DNA of 64,000 bases. Source: Limnoperna fortunei (taxonomy: Eukaryota; Mollusca; Bivalvia; Mytilida; Modiolidae). Position numbers and translations under genes: made by a program. Below are positions 1 to 12,200 of this stretch, one piece after another. The stretch's first letter is position 1; every line of letters begins with the position of its first letter. Location of the stretch: NCBI GenBank assembly GCA_944474755.1, contig OX104114.1, positions 45,387,070 through 45,451,069 on the forward strand. The letters run 5' to 3'. The notes under the pieces are model-generated. The model was not told where the DNA came from. It did no database searches and saw only the letters and a program-made list of their open reading frames with translations.

Positions 1-639
1 CATACCAAATAATACAGTTCAGTTAATTTTGGTTCACAATTGCAGAACAATTCCTTCCTACAATCAGAATGTCGGTTCATGTATTATTAGCAGGAAGAGT
101 TTTGTTTTTAGAATAGGAAAATTAATCAATGGGTGATTGATTTCTCCTATACAAATTTAAAGCTCCCACAGAACAATAGCTATTGTATTTAAACAATGGG
201 ACAGTTCATCTTCAAAAAATTTAAATACCCTGACCAACACCAATTTATACTCAGGAAAGGTTTCATGTGGCCCACTATAATTTTTTTTAATCCACCAGCA
301 TATTTTTAAATATAACCAAAGTTTGATCACTTCTGAAAAGCCCTTACTTCAAATAATAAACAGAACTTTAAGGATATAGTAATACAAATTTTTGTTATAA
401 CTATGCAGTATTTATATGCTGTACCAACAAAAAGTAACTTTGTAAAAACTAAAATGCAGCGCTAGTTAAAATAACACCCTTTTTGCAGTACAAATACATA
501 GGACCATTGGACCAGGTTGGCTTTATACAGAGCTAGCAAATCTATCTCGAATAATATACTATGTGCTTAGTACTAAAAACAAGCAATGTCTCGCCTGCAT
601 TCCGCATCAGTAACAAAAATAAATTTCGTCATAAGCATT
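1..639. other. AT-rich stretch without recognisable genes
   Basis: No convincing ORF, RNA gene or repeat family was recognised. The sequence is AT-rich non-coding DNA leading into the minisatellite that starts at about 640. Confidence 0.5.
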
Positions 640-1250
640 ACGTAAATAGCATTAGTTATCAGCAGCAGCCTGTATCAATATTGTCATCATACCATGCATA
701 GTTACAGAGGAACTGTCCTAAAAGAAAACTTTAATGTAGTTGCTGGACTGTGAAATTGAGGTCAAGGTCAGGTGACGCCTACCAGACAGTCATGTACTAG
801 TCATCAGCAACCTATATACCAAATATTGTCATCCTACCATGGGTAGTTACAGAGGAACTGTCGTAACCCAAAAACTTTAACGTAGTCGCTGGAGCGTAAA
901 ATTTAGGTCAAGGTCAGGTGACACCTACCAGACAGTCATGTACTAGTCATCAGCAACCTATACACCAAATATTGTCATCCTACCATGCGTAGTTACGGAA
1001 GAACTGCCGTAACCCAAAAGACTTTAACGTAGGCGCTGGACCGTGAAATTGAGGTCAAGGTCAGGTGACAGGTGACTGACTGGCAAGTACTCATCATAAG
1101 CTACCTCTGTACCAAATTTGATGGACCTAGGGCTTGGGTTTACAAATATATGAATCAAGATGTCAAGTGTTTACGCCGCCGCCGCCGCCGGATTCCCATA
1201 CATATGTCTCGCCTCCAGCGACTTTTGTCGCAAGCGAGACAAAAATAGTC
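640..1250. repeat. Minisatellite with 146-147 bp unit, then a GCC-rich end
   Basis: The word AGGTCAAGGTCAGGTGAC recurs at about 759, 905 and 1052, a spacing of 146-147 bp. Each unit also carries a TCAGCAACCTATA-like start and a TTACAGAGGAACTG-like middle. After the third unit the sequence changes to a distinct end with a short (GCC)n run near 1170 and the words TCTCGCC and GCGAGACAAAAA. A shorter copy of the same end lies at 25540-25850, so this is a dispersed element with internal tandem units. No coding function is apparent. Confidence 0.8.
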
Positions 1251-1529
1251 TTGAAACAGTGCCCTGTAAAACTGTAAAATATCTGAAATATCTTTTTGTA
1301 ATTTCTTTTTCAAGTTTGATTGGCAATATGGAGATATTTCACGCTGTTTTAATGTCCTAATGATGTAATTGAGATTTAATGATAAATCAGCATTTATTTT
1401 TTGAAATGTCATCGCATGATATTTTTATCAGAGTACCTGGTGACAACCACTGACCTTCAGCAGGAAAGAGGAGTAACAAAAACAATAAAACAACAACAGT
1501 ACAGCACAATCAAAATATCTTGAATAATA

Positions 1530-2253
1530 AACAGCCATTTTGAATATGACAGCCATCTTGGATTTGTTCGAAAGTGTCGCCATGTTGTTCGTAATATCAA
1601 TATTGACCTAAATGCCAATTTTCGTTGAAATCGGACAACTTTTCAATTTTCGCACTTTGGCGGCCATTTTGAATATGGCGGCCATCTTGGACTTTGGCGG
1701 CCATCTTGGATTTGTTCAAACATGTCACCATGTTGTTCGTAATATCAATATTCACCTAAATGCCAATTTTCGTTGAAATCGGACAACTTTTCAATTTTCG
1801 CACTTTGGCGGCCATTTTGAATATGGCGGCCATCTTGCACTTTGGCGGCCATCTTGGATTTGTTCAAACATGTCACCATGTTGTTCGTAATATCAATATT
1901 GACCTAAATGCCAATTTTCGTTGAAATCGGACAACTTTTCAATTTTCGCACTTTGGCGGCCATTTTGAATATGGTGGCCATCTTGGATTTTTCGGAAAAT
2001 GGTCCCATATTGTCCGGGACCTTAATATTGACCTATAAACCTATTTTGGTTCATATCCATATTGTTTGTGATTTTTTATGATTAATTTTGTATTTTTTTC
2101 AAATTCAAAATGGCCGCCAATCCAAGATGGCCGCCATTTTCAAAATTTCGAAATCGGAAACAACATTTCCTAGTGGTGACCTATCTTTCTGGTAAGTTTC
2201 ATTGACCTATGTCTTTTCGTCTTCGAGAAATCCTACGGACAAAGTTAGGTCCA
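1530..2253. repeat. GGCGGCCATCTTGG minisatellite, left half of the LINE host repeat
   Basis: The word CCATCTTGGATTTG recurs at about 1553, 1701 and 1849 (148 bp apart) and again at about 1978. The array is followed by a unique tail that ends in GACAAAGTTAGGTCC immediately before the (GAA)n run. A second array with the same tail lies at 16200-17100, again directly beside a GAA-inserted LINE. It is non-coding and probably belongs to a larger composite repeat whose right end is at about 14177-14245 and 23571-23655. Confidence 0.8.
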
Positions 2254-2316
2254 GAAGAAGAAGAAGAAGAAGAAGAAGAAGAAGAAGAAGAAGAAGAAGA
2301 AGAAGAAGAAGAAGAA
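2254..2316. repeat. (GAA)21 microsatellite at 3' end of LINE copy 1
   Basis: Twenty-one consecutive GAA units separate the host repeat (ending GGTCCA) from the 3' end of the minus-strand LINE. On the element strand this is a (TTC)n tail or target. It is translatable as a poly-glutamate ORF on the plus strand, which I do not regard as a gene. Confidence 0.95.
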
Positions 2317-2749
2317 TTGAATTTTCAATACCCTTTATTAAATAAAACAATAAATCACAGTATTACAAGGTATCAAAAATTCAAGTTACATAAAATATAA
2401 ACCTAACAATACATTATTTTGACAAGCTACATTAACAATTTTGAATATACATATAAATTAGTTAACTTTAAACCCAAAAGTATATGAAAGTATGACACAA
2501 ATTTTAAAAGACTTTGTCCTAGTGAGCAAAGTCAGTTTAAACTGATTCAAGCCAATTTAAACTTTAACAATTAATTTATTACCTACCTAACATTGAACCT
2601 AAAGACACCTATAAAAGACTTTGTCATAATGATCAAAGTCAACATGGACTGGTACACGCCAGTCCATGTTTTAACCTTTAACACATCGCGGTTTACAATA
2701 TATAAACAAGACAAAAAAAATAAAAATCAAAAATACAATTACCTTACCA

Positions 2750-5700
2750 TTAAATATTTACAACAAGCTTGTCATTAGAGATAAAACATAGTACATTATT
2801 AAAAGACCAAAAATCTGAAAAAAAATCTACATTATTAATGAACTTACAATAGGCAAATTCGATTGCCAACCGGGCGCGGATGCGCGACCTGAATTCCACG
2901 AGCGGGTCTGTCTGTCCTCCTCCGGTCCTCAGGTGCTGAAGTGTGACGTATGTGGCCATCTTCGCCTGGGTGGCAATCCACTGGAACAGTCGTCTTGGGG
3001 TCCTGCACCGCTTCGTCCATCGTTGCGTGTTGGTACATTCTCCCAACACGACTGTTCCGTCCTCCATCACCATTGGCTGTCTGTTCGTCTCTGGGCAGCC
3101 GACCCTGGATGCCGTGTGGTCGGCTGGTACTGTAACCTCTGGACAGCTGATCCGAGGTGGCGGTTGATCAGCTGGAATCGATCTCCTAACTGGACAGCTA
3201 TCCGATGTTGGCGTGTGGACAGCTGGAGGAGATCTATTTGCACTGACCTGAGATGGCGTTTGGTCAGTGCTAGAAAAGGTTAAAGGTCCAAATATAAATG
3301 ATTCCTTTGAACCTATATTATTTTTACTTAATTTACACAAAATATTATGAATGTAATTTAATAAAACACTAATACGTGGACAGGCTATAAAAATGTGATG
3401 TAAGTCCTCTTGCAAACCACAAGAGGGACAAACATCAGACAGCTGAAAACCAGCTTTATAATAAAATTTTCCAGTTGAAACAGCACCATGAAGTATTCTC
3501 CAGTTAAGATCACCTTCATGCATGCTATGAGGATATTCATAAGTATGACTATATATAATATTAGGAGGGAAAGTTGATTGTAAAATACTATTCCAGGGGG
3601 ACAATAACTTTTTGGTATGGGAACTATTAAAATTTTGAATAACAGATAACAAATAAATCATTTTCTTGGGACATTTATCAAGAACTACACCCTTACTTAA
3701 TTCAGGTGCATTGTCAACATCTAATTTAAAGGTATATTGGTGAACAACACCAATATCAATATCATTATGTAAAAAACGATATATTAATTCACTCCACTCC
3801 GTAGGAAAAGCCGACCATAATAAATCTAGATGTTGTTGGATACATCGTTCAGAACGAATGCTAATTATGCCAACAAGATCTGCTGCAGTTAATTTTCTGT
3901 TCAAACTAGTATCAAACAGATCTTTAATTTTAGTCATACCAGCAATTACAAAATTTTCAAAATAAAAAGGTTCTTCGGTTTTAGGGTTAACTAAACATGG
4001 ATTAAAGAACAAAGGTTCTTCTAAAATGTCTGCAACTGATGTATCATCTATTTTTATTCTAGATGATTCAAAATATTTCCAGGCTTTTATTAAATCTTGA
4101 TAAAAGCTTGGGATGTTAGTATACTGAAAATCCCCATCAAGTAATAACAATTGAACATCATAATTCAAATTAGAAACAGTAGACAAAAAATATTTACAAA
4201 AATAGTAACAAGGGTGAACTTCTTCACCATTCATTAATGTCAAAAATCTATACATAAATTGAATTCGAAAATCACGAATTCTAGATAAAATATGGACTAA
4301 ACCCTGTCCTCCAGTACATACAGGGAGATACAACATTTCTTTGGAAACCCAATGTTTTCCTTGCCATAGAAAGTCTACAAATTTATTTTGAATGACATTA
4401 ATAATTTCATCAGGAACAGCTACAGAATTTAATCGATGCCACAATTTTGAAGCGGAGAGTAAATTGATAACAAGTGTTCTACCTCTAAGTGACAAACCAC
4501 GAGCAAAAGGTTTCCACCTGTCAAGTTTGACAGTAATATCCTCCTCCATCCCTTCCCAATTTTGTTTATAAAAATCCCTATTGTTCCCCACAAAAGTTCC
4601 CAAAACCTTTAAACCTTTATTATTCCACTTGAGACCAAGTGGACAATCATTTCTATTTTTCCAACTTCCCACCCATAAACCTTCGGACTTTTGTAAATTA
4701 ATTTTTGAATTGGAAGCTTTCTGATATATATCCAACCAGAAAGACAACCTATCAAAATCAGAGTCCTGCGTTAAAAGAGTATCCAAATCATCTGCATACG
4801 CGGATAAACAACTTTTCTTACCATCAGATAATGGAAGTTCAAGGCCTAAAAGACCATCTTTTGACCTTAATTTATGCAAAAGAGGTTCAAGGCAAATGGC
4901 ATATAACTGACCTGATAAGGAACATCCTTGTCGTATACCTCTCTTAAATTGAAAAGGGGAAGATAACGAATTATTAATTTTCAGTAAACTATGTACATCT
5001 GTATAAATAGTTTTTATACAGGAAATGAAATAATCGCCAAAACCGAAAGCTTCTAATGTTTTCATCAAATAGCCATGATGAACACGATCAAAAGCCTTCT
5101 CTTGGTCAAGGGAAACAATAGCAAGGGGGATATTTTCCTGATTAGCATAACAAGTAGCATCAGAAATAAAACGAATATTGTCACTGATATGACGACCGGG
5201 TACACAATAACTTTGATCGATGTGTAATATATCGGGTAAAACGGTACGAAGTCTTAGCGAGAAAGCTCTCGTTAATATTTTATAATCACAACAGAGAAGA
5301 GACACTGGTCTCCAGTTTTTTTAACAAACTACTGTCACCTTTCTTCGGAATCATCGTCAGAACGGCTCTTCTGCACGAAAGTGGAAGTCTGTTTTCTTCA
5401 ATCGAAGTAACAAAAACTTCGTGCATATCTTTCCCAACGATGTTCCAAAATGTTTTGTAAAATTCACTAGGCAGCCCATCAATACCAGGAGACTTATTGT
5501 TATTCATTTTTAAAACGGCAGAGGACAATTCATTATAACTTATAACACTATCTAATGTTTGTTTTTGGGTTTCATTTAATGTAGGAAGGTCTTTCAAAAT
5601 CTCATTTTGACAACCTTCATCTACAGGATCGGGGCTATACAAGTCTGTGTGAAAATTTCGGGCAAGGGTTTTTATTTCCTGATCAGAATCAGTTATACTG

Positions 5701-6938
5701 CCATCAGGCAAGGTTAAATGGGATAATAATTTTTTTGTACCACGTTTCTTTTCAAGGTCAAAGAAATATTTTGTTGGTTTATCTGAATCATTAACATATT
5801 TGAATCTTGAACGAACCCAAGCACCACGGGCCTGGATTCGTTCAAGTTCAGATAACTGATTTTGCTTCTCAATTAAAATGGCATTGAGATCAGGGTTTGT
5901 TGTAATATTTGATTTTAATAATTCAATATCGGATTGTAAACCATCAAATTTACGCTTAAAATCATAATTCTTTTTAATGGAAAATTCTTGCGAAAGTTCC
6001 TTTATTTTGTATTTTCCACGATCCCACCAATCTTGGATACACTTAAACTCAGATTTCTGTAATTGCCAGGAAAGCCAAAAGTTATTTATCATGTCAACAT
6101 ACAATTTATCATCTAAAAGAGATGTATTTAAACACCAGTAAGCACTCTTGTGTTTACTTGGTATTTCTTTAAAATAAACACGAACGTAATCATGATCAGA
6201 ATATGAACATGGTTTTATTTCTGAGGATCGAATAAACTGACTATAGTGTTTAGATATATAAATTCGATCGAGTCTTGCGGCGACACCGTCATTTCTCGAC
6301 CAGGAATAAGTTCTATCGTACGGGTGAATATTGCGAAACGTATCAATAAATTTGAAACGTTTAACAATAGTTTTAAATTCATTACAAGAATGCGGGTGGG
6401 GTTCAATATCTCCTGTCCGATCGAGGGAAGGATTAGTAGTACAATTAAAATCACCTCCAAGAAATATTGGAATGGACGAATCAAGTTGATTCAAATGGTG
6501 TTTTAAATATTTCAAAAAGTCTAGTTTTTCTTTGGGACAAGTGGGGGAATAAACATTCAACAAATATACAATTTGTTCCTGTTGTTTGATAGTTGCATGT
6601 AAAATGCGACCGGGTAATATAACTTTATGATCTAGAATAGTATATTCTAAATTATTTGAAAAACATATCGCTAATCCAGCAGAAAGAGTCGAGAGATGAG
6701 AGAACACAATTTCTCCTCTCCATATCATTTTCCATATACCTTCATCAGAAGGAATGGTATGGGTATCTTGAAGAAACACTATATCTGCATTTAATTTAGA
6801 TTTCAAAGAATCTAATATAAAATATCTTTTAAAAGAGTCACGACAACCTTGAGTGTTCAGTGAAACTAACGAAAAACCGGACATTACAATTGTAGTGAAA
6901 ACACAGAATAAAAATGCATAACTAATAGCAAAATACAT
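2750..6938 (-). pseudogene. LINE copy 1 ORF2 (APE endonuclease-reverse transcriptase), frameshifted
   Basis: Two overlapping frames (6938-5286 and 5305-2750) together give the same protein as ORF2 of copies 2 and 3. The N-terminal piece has APE endonuclease signatures: SLNTQGC, LQDTH, GGDFNCTTNPSLDR, ARLDRIYIS and SDHDY. It then reads KSPGIDGLPSEFYK of the reverse transcriptase. The C-terminal piece carries the SAYADD catalytic motif, a CPSC...H...C knuckle and a proline-rich hairpin region. The break is at about 5317-5323. There the plus strand has seven Ts where copies 2 and 3 have TTTTTC, a net one-base insertion just before the conserved SLLCCDYKILTRAF block. Either the element is dead or this is a homopolymer sequencing error. 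The protein would nick target DNA and prime reverse transcription at the break. Confidence 0.9.
3096..3270 (-). other. Four tandem hairpins inside ORF2 of LINE copy 1
   Basis: Four inverted repeats, each with 9-bp arms and a 13-nt loop, lie in a row. Arms are 3096-3104/3118-3126, 3144-3152/3166-3174, 3195-3203/3217-3225 (one mismatch, G:T in RNA) and 3240-3248/3262-3270. Left-arm starts are 48, 51 and 45 bp apart, all multiples of three, so reading frame is kept and the encoded peptide is a degenerate proline-rich repeat. Loops share a GGTGGCG/GATGCCG-like core. The same array, at the same spacing, occurs in copies 2 and 3. Confidence 0.85.
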
Positions 6939-6961
6939 ATTGATTTTGGAATAATTGTCGT

Positions 6962-8563
6962 CTAAGCATGAGTTTTCACATATGCCTTAACTTTCTTAAT
7001 TAACTTATTGAGACGAGCTTTTAACTGTGATGATGATTCAGGGTTTCTACGAAGGTCTATAAAATCTTGACAGAGTTGCTTCAGGTTGGAGGTGTATTCT
7101 AAGCATTTTTCAATTGGTTTTTTGTTGCTTTTCAGTTCGGAAAGAAGTTGATCCAATTCATCAGTGGACAACTTTTGTTCATGATCCACTACAATTTGGG
7201 ACATGTTTTGCTCCGATAAATCGGAGGATATAGACTCAATGTCTACATCCTCCTCCTCATTGGTACTAAGTATTATATGGGATGGGGGAGGTAAATCCCA
7301 TATACTTATATCATCTGGAGCAGATAAAGCTTCAGTTGTGGGGGTTTTTACACTAATAGCAGAATCACTGTTTTCTGCTTTTCGTTTAATTGCAGACTTA
7401 GTTGGCAAAACATCAATCTGCACTTTATCATTAGGTGTGTGGATGTCTACGATAACAGCGGTAACATTAGTGGCGGTGTTAGAAACAGTTGAATTAAGAT
7501 TGGCTGGGCTGTTACATGCAGAGTCATGGACTCCAGAGTCCAAGGTAACGGACTGCCCCACTGTCCCGATTGGCGAAACTGGTACAGCCGTAAATTGGAC
7601 GCTAGAGTCCGAGGCAACAGACTGATCTACCGTTCTAGTTGATGGTATACGTTCAGCTGTTAATGGGGTTGTATTTACTTCTGAAATTTTGTTCTCGACT
7701 CTAGGTCTGTTTTCGGGACATCGACTTTGTATATGTCCAGTCTGTTTGCATTTAAAGCAAACTACATCATCATTTAAAAAAATTCTATAGTTTTGCCTTT
7801 GATAATACATATCAAAGTATTCCGGCATTATAACATTGGGGTGCAAAACAAGGGACACTTGTCTTCTGAATGACTTTACATGTTTCAATGTTGGGATTTT
7901 AATGCCTAGTGCAATAGGTTTTATTTCTGAAATAATGCGTCCATAACGCATCAACTCATCTTCAAGTAAATCATTAGGAATAAAAGGGGGGCAATTAGAC
8001 AAGGTAACTTTTTTAGGGATTTTAACTAAACACTGAACTTCAATGAATTCGTCCCCTATGCTCAGGCCACTTGAACACAAATGTTCGACATCGTCAAGGT
8101 TAGATAAAAATATAACGACTCCAGATCTCATACGAGAGGCAGCCACTATATTCTCTGGATTTACTACATTAGCAACAGCAATGACATACTGTTCTATTGA
8201 TATAGACTGTATATTTGTTAACTTGACACCATGTTTCCTTGAAACAAAACCAAACGGTTTATGCCCAAATGATGGCATATCATCGCTCTGTTCAGATCTT
8301 ATACTTTCTCGAACAGAATCTGCATTATTTCCGGTTGTCAAAAGTGAACTTTTTAGTCTTGAACTTTCTCCACGCGAATTAACAAGATTACTACCATTAG
8401 CCTGGGGCACGGATTTTACACCTACCTTTGACGACATTGTTCTCTTAATTAAATTAAGATCTCTATTGTCCGTATTACTTGACAAAGAATTGCCCGAAGC
8501 AACTACAGTCGACAACTGAGTAGATTTACCCATGACCACACTGGAAAACGAAGGCGACGCCAT
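6962..8563 (-). CDS. LINE copy 1 ORF1 (CCHC nucleic-acid-binding protein)
   Basis: Open for 533 residues from the start MASPSFSSVV at 8563. I choose this start because it is shared with copy 3, whereas the frame further upstream differs between the two copies (the MFFGAPLKAF stretch is in frame in copy 3 but not here). Visible features are a Ser/Thr-rich N-terminus and a conserved block ending SFRRQVSLVLHPN. A zinc knuckle CFKCKQTGHIQSRC (CX2CX4HX4C) is followed by a low-complexity Ser/Thr/Val stretch and a conserved C-terminus with SSQLKARLNKLIKKVKAY. Proteins of this kind coat the LINE RNA and act as nucleic-acid chaperones. The stop lies about 23 nt before the ORF2 start, so ORF2 is probably translated from the same bicistronic RNA. 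Confidence 0.88.
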   Translation of the reverse strand: MASPSFSSVVMGKSTQLSTVVASGNSLSSNTDNRDLNLIKRTMSSKVGVKSVPQANGSNLVNSRGESSRLKSSLLTTGNNADSVRESIRSEQSDDMPSFGHKPFGFVSRKHGVKLTNIQSISIEQYVIAVANVVNPENIVAASRMRSGVVIFLSNLDDVEHLCSSGLSIGDEFIEVQCLVKIPKKVTLSNCPPFIPNDLLEDELMRYGRIISEIKPIALGIKIPTLKHVKSFRRQVSLVLHPNVIMPEYFDMYYQRQNYRIFLNDDVVCFKCKQTGHIQSRCPENRPRVENKISEVNTTPLTAERIPSTRTVDQSVASDSSVQFTAVPVSPIGTVGQSVTLDSGVHDSACNSPANLNSTVSNTATNVTAVIVDIHTPNDKVQIDVLPTKSAIKRKAENSDSAISVKTPTTEALSAPDDISIWDLPPPSHIILSTNEEEDVDIESISSDLSEQNMSQIVVDHEQKLSTDELDQLLSELKSNKKPIEKCLEYTSNLKQLCQDFIDLRRNPESSSQLKARLNKLIKKVKAYVKTHA

Positions 8564-8770
8564 CTTTAAACCAAAAATTAAACCAATAAACAAAAACACA
8601 ATCCACCAAAAATCTCGGCAATCCGAGAATAAATAATGAAAACAACCCCACAAAATGAAAGAGCTTCTTCTTCTGAACACAACAATATAAATTTTGTCGA
8701 ACTACAATACAAAACAACCAAGAAATAAATGCTTTGAGCGGAGCTCCGAAAAACACGTCCTATCCCTTCA

Positions 8771-8786
8771 AGAAGAAGAAGAAGAA
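8771..8786. repeat. (GAA)5 junction between LINE copies 1 and 2
   Basis: Five GAA units join the 5' end of copy 1 (ending CCCTTCA on the plus strand) to the 3' end of copy 2 (starting TTTGAATTTTC). This makes a direct head-to-tail tandem of two LINEs. Confidence 0.9.
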
Positions 8787-9223
8787 TTTGAATTTTCAAT
8801 ACCCTTTATTAAATAAAACAATAAATCACAGTATTACAAGGTATCAAAAATTCAAGTAACATAAAATATAATCCTAACAAATACATTATTATGACAAGCT
8901 ATTTAACAATTTTGAAAATACATATAAATATATTAACTTTAAATCCAAAAATATATAAAGATACGACATAAAATAATTAAAGACTTTGTCCAAACGATCA
9001 AAGTCGGTTTAAACTGAAACAAGTCAGTTTAAACCTTAACGTTTACCTTTATAACCTACCTACAGTTTAAAATTAAAGAAACCTATAAAAGACTTTGTCA
9101 TAATGATCAAAGTCAACATGGACTGGTACACGCCAGTCCATGTTTTGACCTTTAACTCATCGCGGTTTACAATATATAAACAAGACAAAAAAAATAAAAA
9201 TCAAAAATACAATTACCTTACCA

Positions 9224-12200
9224 TTAAATATTTACAACAAGCTTGTCATTTGAAATGAAACACAATACATTATCAAAACACCAAAAATCTGAAAAGAAAT
9301 CAACATTATTAACAAACTTACAATAGGCAAATTCGATTGCCAACCGGGCGCGGATGCGCGACCTGAATTCCACGAGTGGGTTCGTCTGTCCTCCTCCGGT
9401 CCTCAGGTGCTGCAAGGTGACGTATGTGGCCATCTTCGCTTGGGTGGCAATCCACTGGAACAGTCGTCTTGGGATCCTGTACCGCTTGGTCCATCGTTGC
9501 GTGTTGGTACATTCTCCCAACACGACTGTTCCGTCCTTCATCATTTGTTGTCTGGTAGTCTCTGGACAGCCGACCCTGGATGACGTGTGGTCGGCTGATA
9601 CTGGAAATATTGGACAGCTGATCCCAGGTGGCGGTGGATCAGCTGGACTCGATCTCCTTACTGGACAGCTGTCCGAGGATGGCGTGTGGACAGCTGGAGG
9701 AGATCGATTTGCACTGACCTTAGGTGGCGTTTGGTCAGTGCTAGAAAAAGTAAATGGTCCAAATATTAAAGAGTCTTTCGAACTAACATCATTTGGAATT
9801 AAATTGAATAAAATATTTTGAACATAACTTAAAAGACCTTGTAAACGTGGACAGGAAACAAAAATATGATACAAGTCCTCTTGCAAATCACAAGAGGGAC
9901 AAGCATCCGACTGCTGATAACCAGCTTTACAGAAAAATTTACCGGTTGAAATAGCACCATGAAGGATTCTCCAATTAAGGTCACCTTCATGCATGCTATG
10001 AGGATATTCATAAACATGACTATATATGACATTAGGGGGAATATTTAATTGTAAAATATTACACCAAGGGGACATTAACTTTTTAGTATGGCAATTATTA
10101 AAATTTTGAACAACAGATAACAAATAAATCACTTTCTTGGGACATTTATCTAGAACAACGCCCTTACTTAATTCAGGCGCATTGTCAACGTCTAATTTAA
10201 AAATGTATTGGTGAACAACACCAACATCAATATCATTATTTAAAAAACGGTCAATCAATATAGTCCACTCCGGAGGAAAAGACGACCATAGTAAATCTAG
10301 ATGTTGTTGGATACAGCGTTCAGAACGAATGCTTAATATGCCAACAAGATCTGCTGCAGTTAATTTTCTTTTCAAACTAGTATCAAAAAGATCTTTAACT
10401 TTGGTCATACAGGCAATTACAAAATTTTCAAAATAAAAAGGTTCATCAGTTTTAGGGTTAACTAATAAAGGGTTAAAAAACAAAGGTTCTTCTAAAATGT
10501 CTGCAACTGAGATGTCATCTATTTTTATTCTAGACGATTCAAAATATTTCCAGGCTTTTATTAAATCTTGATAAAAGCTTGGGATGTTAGTATATTGAAA
10601 ATCCCCATCAAGTAATAACAACTGAACATCATAATTCAAATTAGAAACAGTAGACAAAAAATATTTACAAAAATAGTAACAAGGATGAACTTCTTCACCA
10701 TTCATTAATGTCAAAAATCTGTACATAAACTGAATTCGAAAATCACGAATTCTAGACAAAATATGAACCAAACCTTGTCCTCCAGTACATACAGGAAGAT
10801 ATAACATTTCTTTGGAAACCCAATGTTTTCCTTGCCATAAAAAATCAACAAATTTATTTTGAATGGCACTAATAATTTCATCGGGCACGGCCACAGAATT
10901 TAATCGATGCCACAATTTTGACGCGGAAAGTAAATTAATAACAAATGTTCGTCCTCTGAGTGACAAACCGCGGGCAAAAGGCTTCCACCTGTCAAGTTTG
11001 ACAGAAATATCCTCCTCCATCCCTTCCCAATTTTGTTTATAAAAATCTCTATTGTTTCCAACAAAAGTACCCAAAACCTTTAAACCTTTATTATTCCACT
11101 TGAGACCAAGTGGACTATCATTTCTATTTTTCCAACTTCCAACCCACAAACCTTCGGACTTTTGTAAATTAATTTTTGAATTGGAAGATTTCTGGTATAT
11201 ATCTAACCAGAAAGACAACCTATCAAAATCAGTGTCCTGCGTTAACAGAGTATCCAAATCATCTGCATATGCAGATAAACAACTTTTCTTACCATCAGAT
11301 AATGGAAGTTCAAGGCCTGAAAGACCATCTTTTGACCTTAATTTATGCAAAAGAGGTTCAAGGCAGATAGCATATAACTGACCTGATAAGGAACATCCTT
11401 GTCTTATACCTCTCTTAAATTGAAAAGGGGAAGATAACGAATTATTAATTTTCAGTAAACTATGTACATCTGTATAAATAGTTTTTATACAGGAAATGAA
11501 ATAATCGCCAAAACCGAAAGCTTCTAATGTCTTCATCAAATAGCCATGATGAACACGATCAAAAGCTTTCTCTTGGTCAAGGGAAACAATAGCAAGGGGG
11601 ATATTTTCCTGATTAGCATAACACGTAGCATCAGAAATAAAACGAATATTATCACTTATATGACGACCGGGAACACAATAACTTTGATCGATATTTAATA
11701 TATCGGGTAAAACGTTACGGAGTCTTAGCGAGAAAGCTCTCGTTAATATTTTATAGTCGCAACAGAGAAGAGACACTGGTCTCCAGTTTTTCAACAAGCT
11801 ACTGTCACCTTTCTTTGGAATCATCGTCAGAACGGCTCTTCTGCACGAAAGTGGAAGTCTGTTTTCTTCAATAGAAGAAACAAAAACTTCGTGCATATCC
11901 TTACCAACGATGTTCCAAAATGTTTTGTAAAATTCACTAGGCAACCCATCAATACCAGGGGACTTATTATTATTCATTTTTAAAACGGCACAGGACAATT
12001 CATTATAACTTATAACATTATCTAATGTTTGTTTTTTGGTTTCACTTATTGTAGGGAGGTCTTTCAGAATTTCATTTTGACAACTTTCATCAACAGGATC
12101 GGGGCTATACAAATCGGAGTAAAAATTTCTGGCAAGGGTTTTTATTTCCTGATCTGAATCGGTTATACTGCCATCAGGCAAAGTTAAATGGGATAATAGT

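Larger units (their letters stand above)
2317..8770 (-). mobile_element. LINE copy 1, full length (Tx1/L1-like, TTC-associated)
   Basis: About 6.45 kb on the minus strand. In element order: a 5' UTR beginning GAAGGGATAGGACGTG (right end), ORF1 (8563-6962), a short gap, ORF2 (6938-2750, broken by one frameshift), and a 3' UTR ending with AATAAAGGGTATTGAAAATTC. The element is bordered by GAA runs on both sides: 21 units at its 3' end, 5 units at its 5' end. Order and motifs (CCHC ORF1, then APE endonuclease, reverse transcriptase and CCHC in ORF2) fit non-LTR retrotransposons of the L1/Tx1 group. Insertion into TTC microsatellites is a known habit of one Tx1-clade family (Koshi-type); assignment to that family is an inference. 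Confidence 0.93.

Noticed and set aside
1530..2000. Regular direct repeats suggesting a CRISPR-like array
   Set aside because: Units of ~148 bp are similar throughout with no short repeat/unique spacer pattern, and the genome is eukaryotic.
2209..2400. 63-codon plus-strand frame rich in glutamate
   Set aside because: It is a translation of the (GAA)n microsatellite and the LINE 3' UTR, not a gene.
7203..7625. 140-codon plus-strand frame opposite LINE copy 1 ORF1
   Set aside because: Antisense shadow of a low-complexity part of ORF1.
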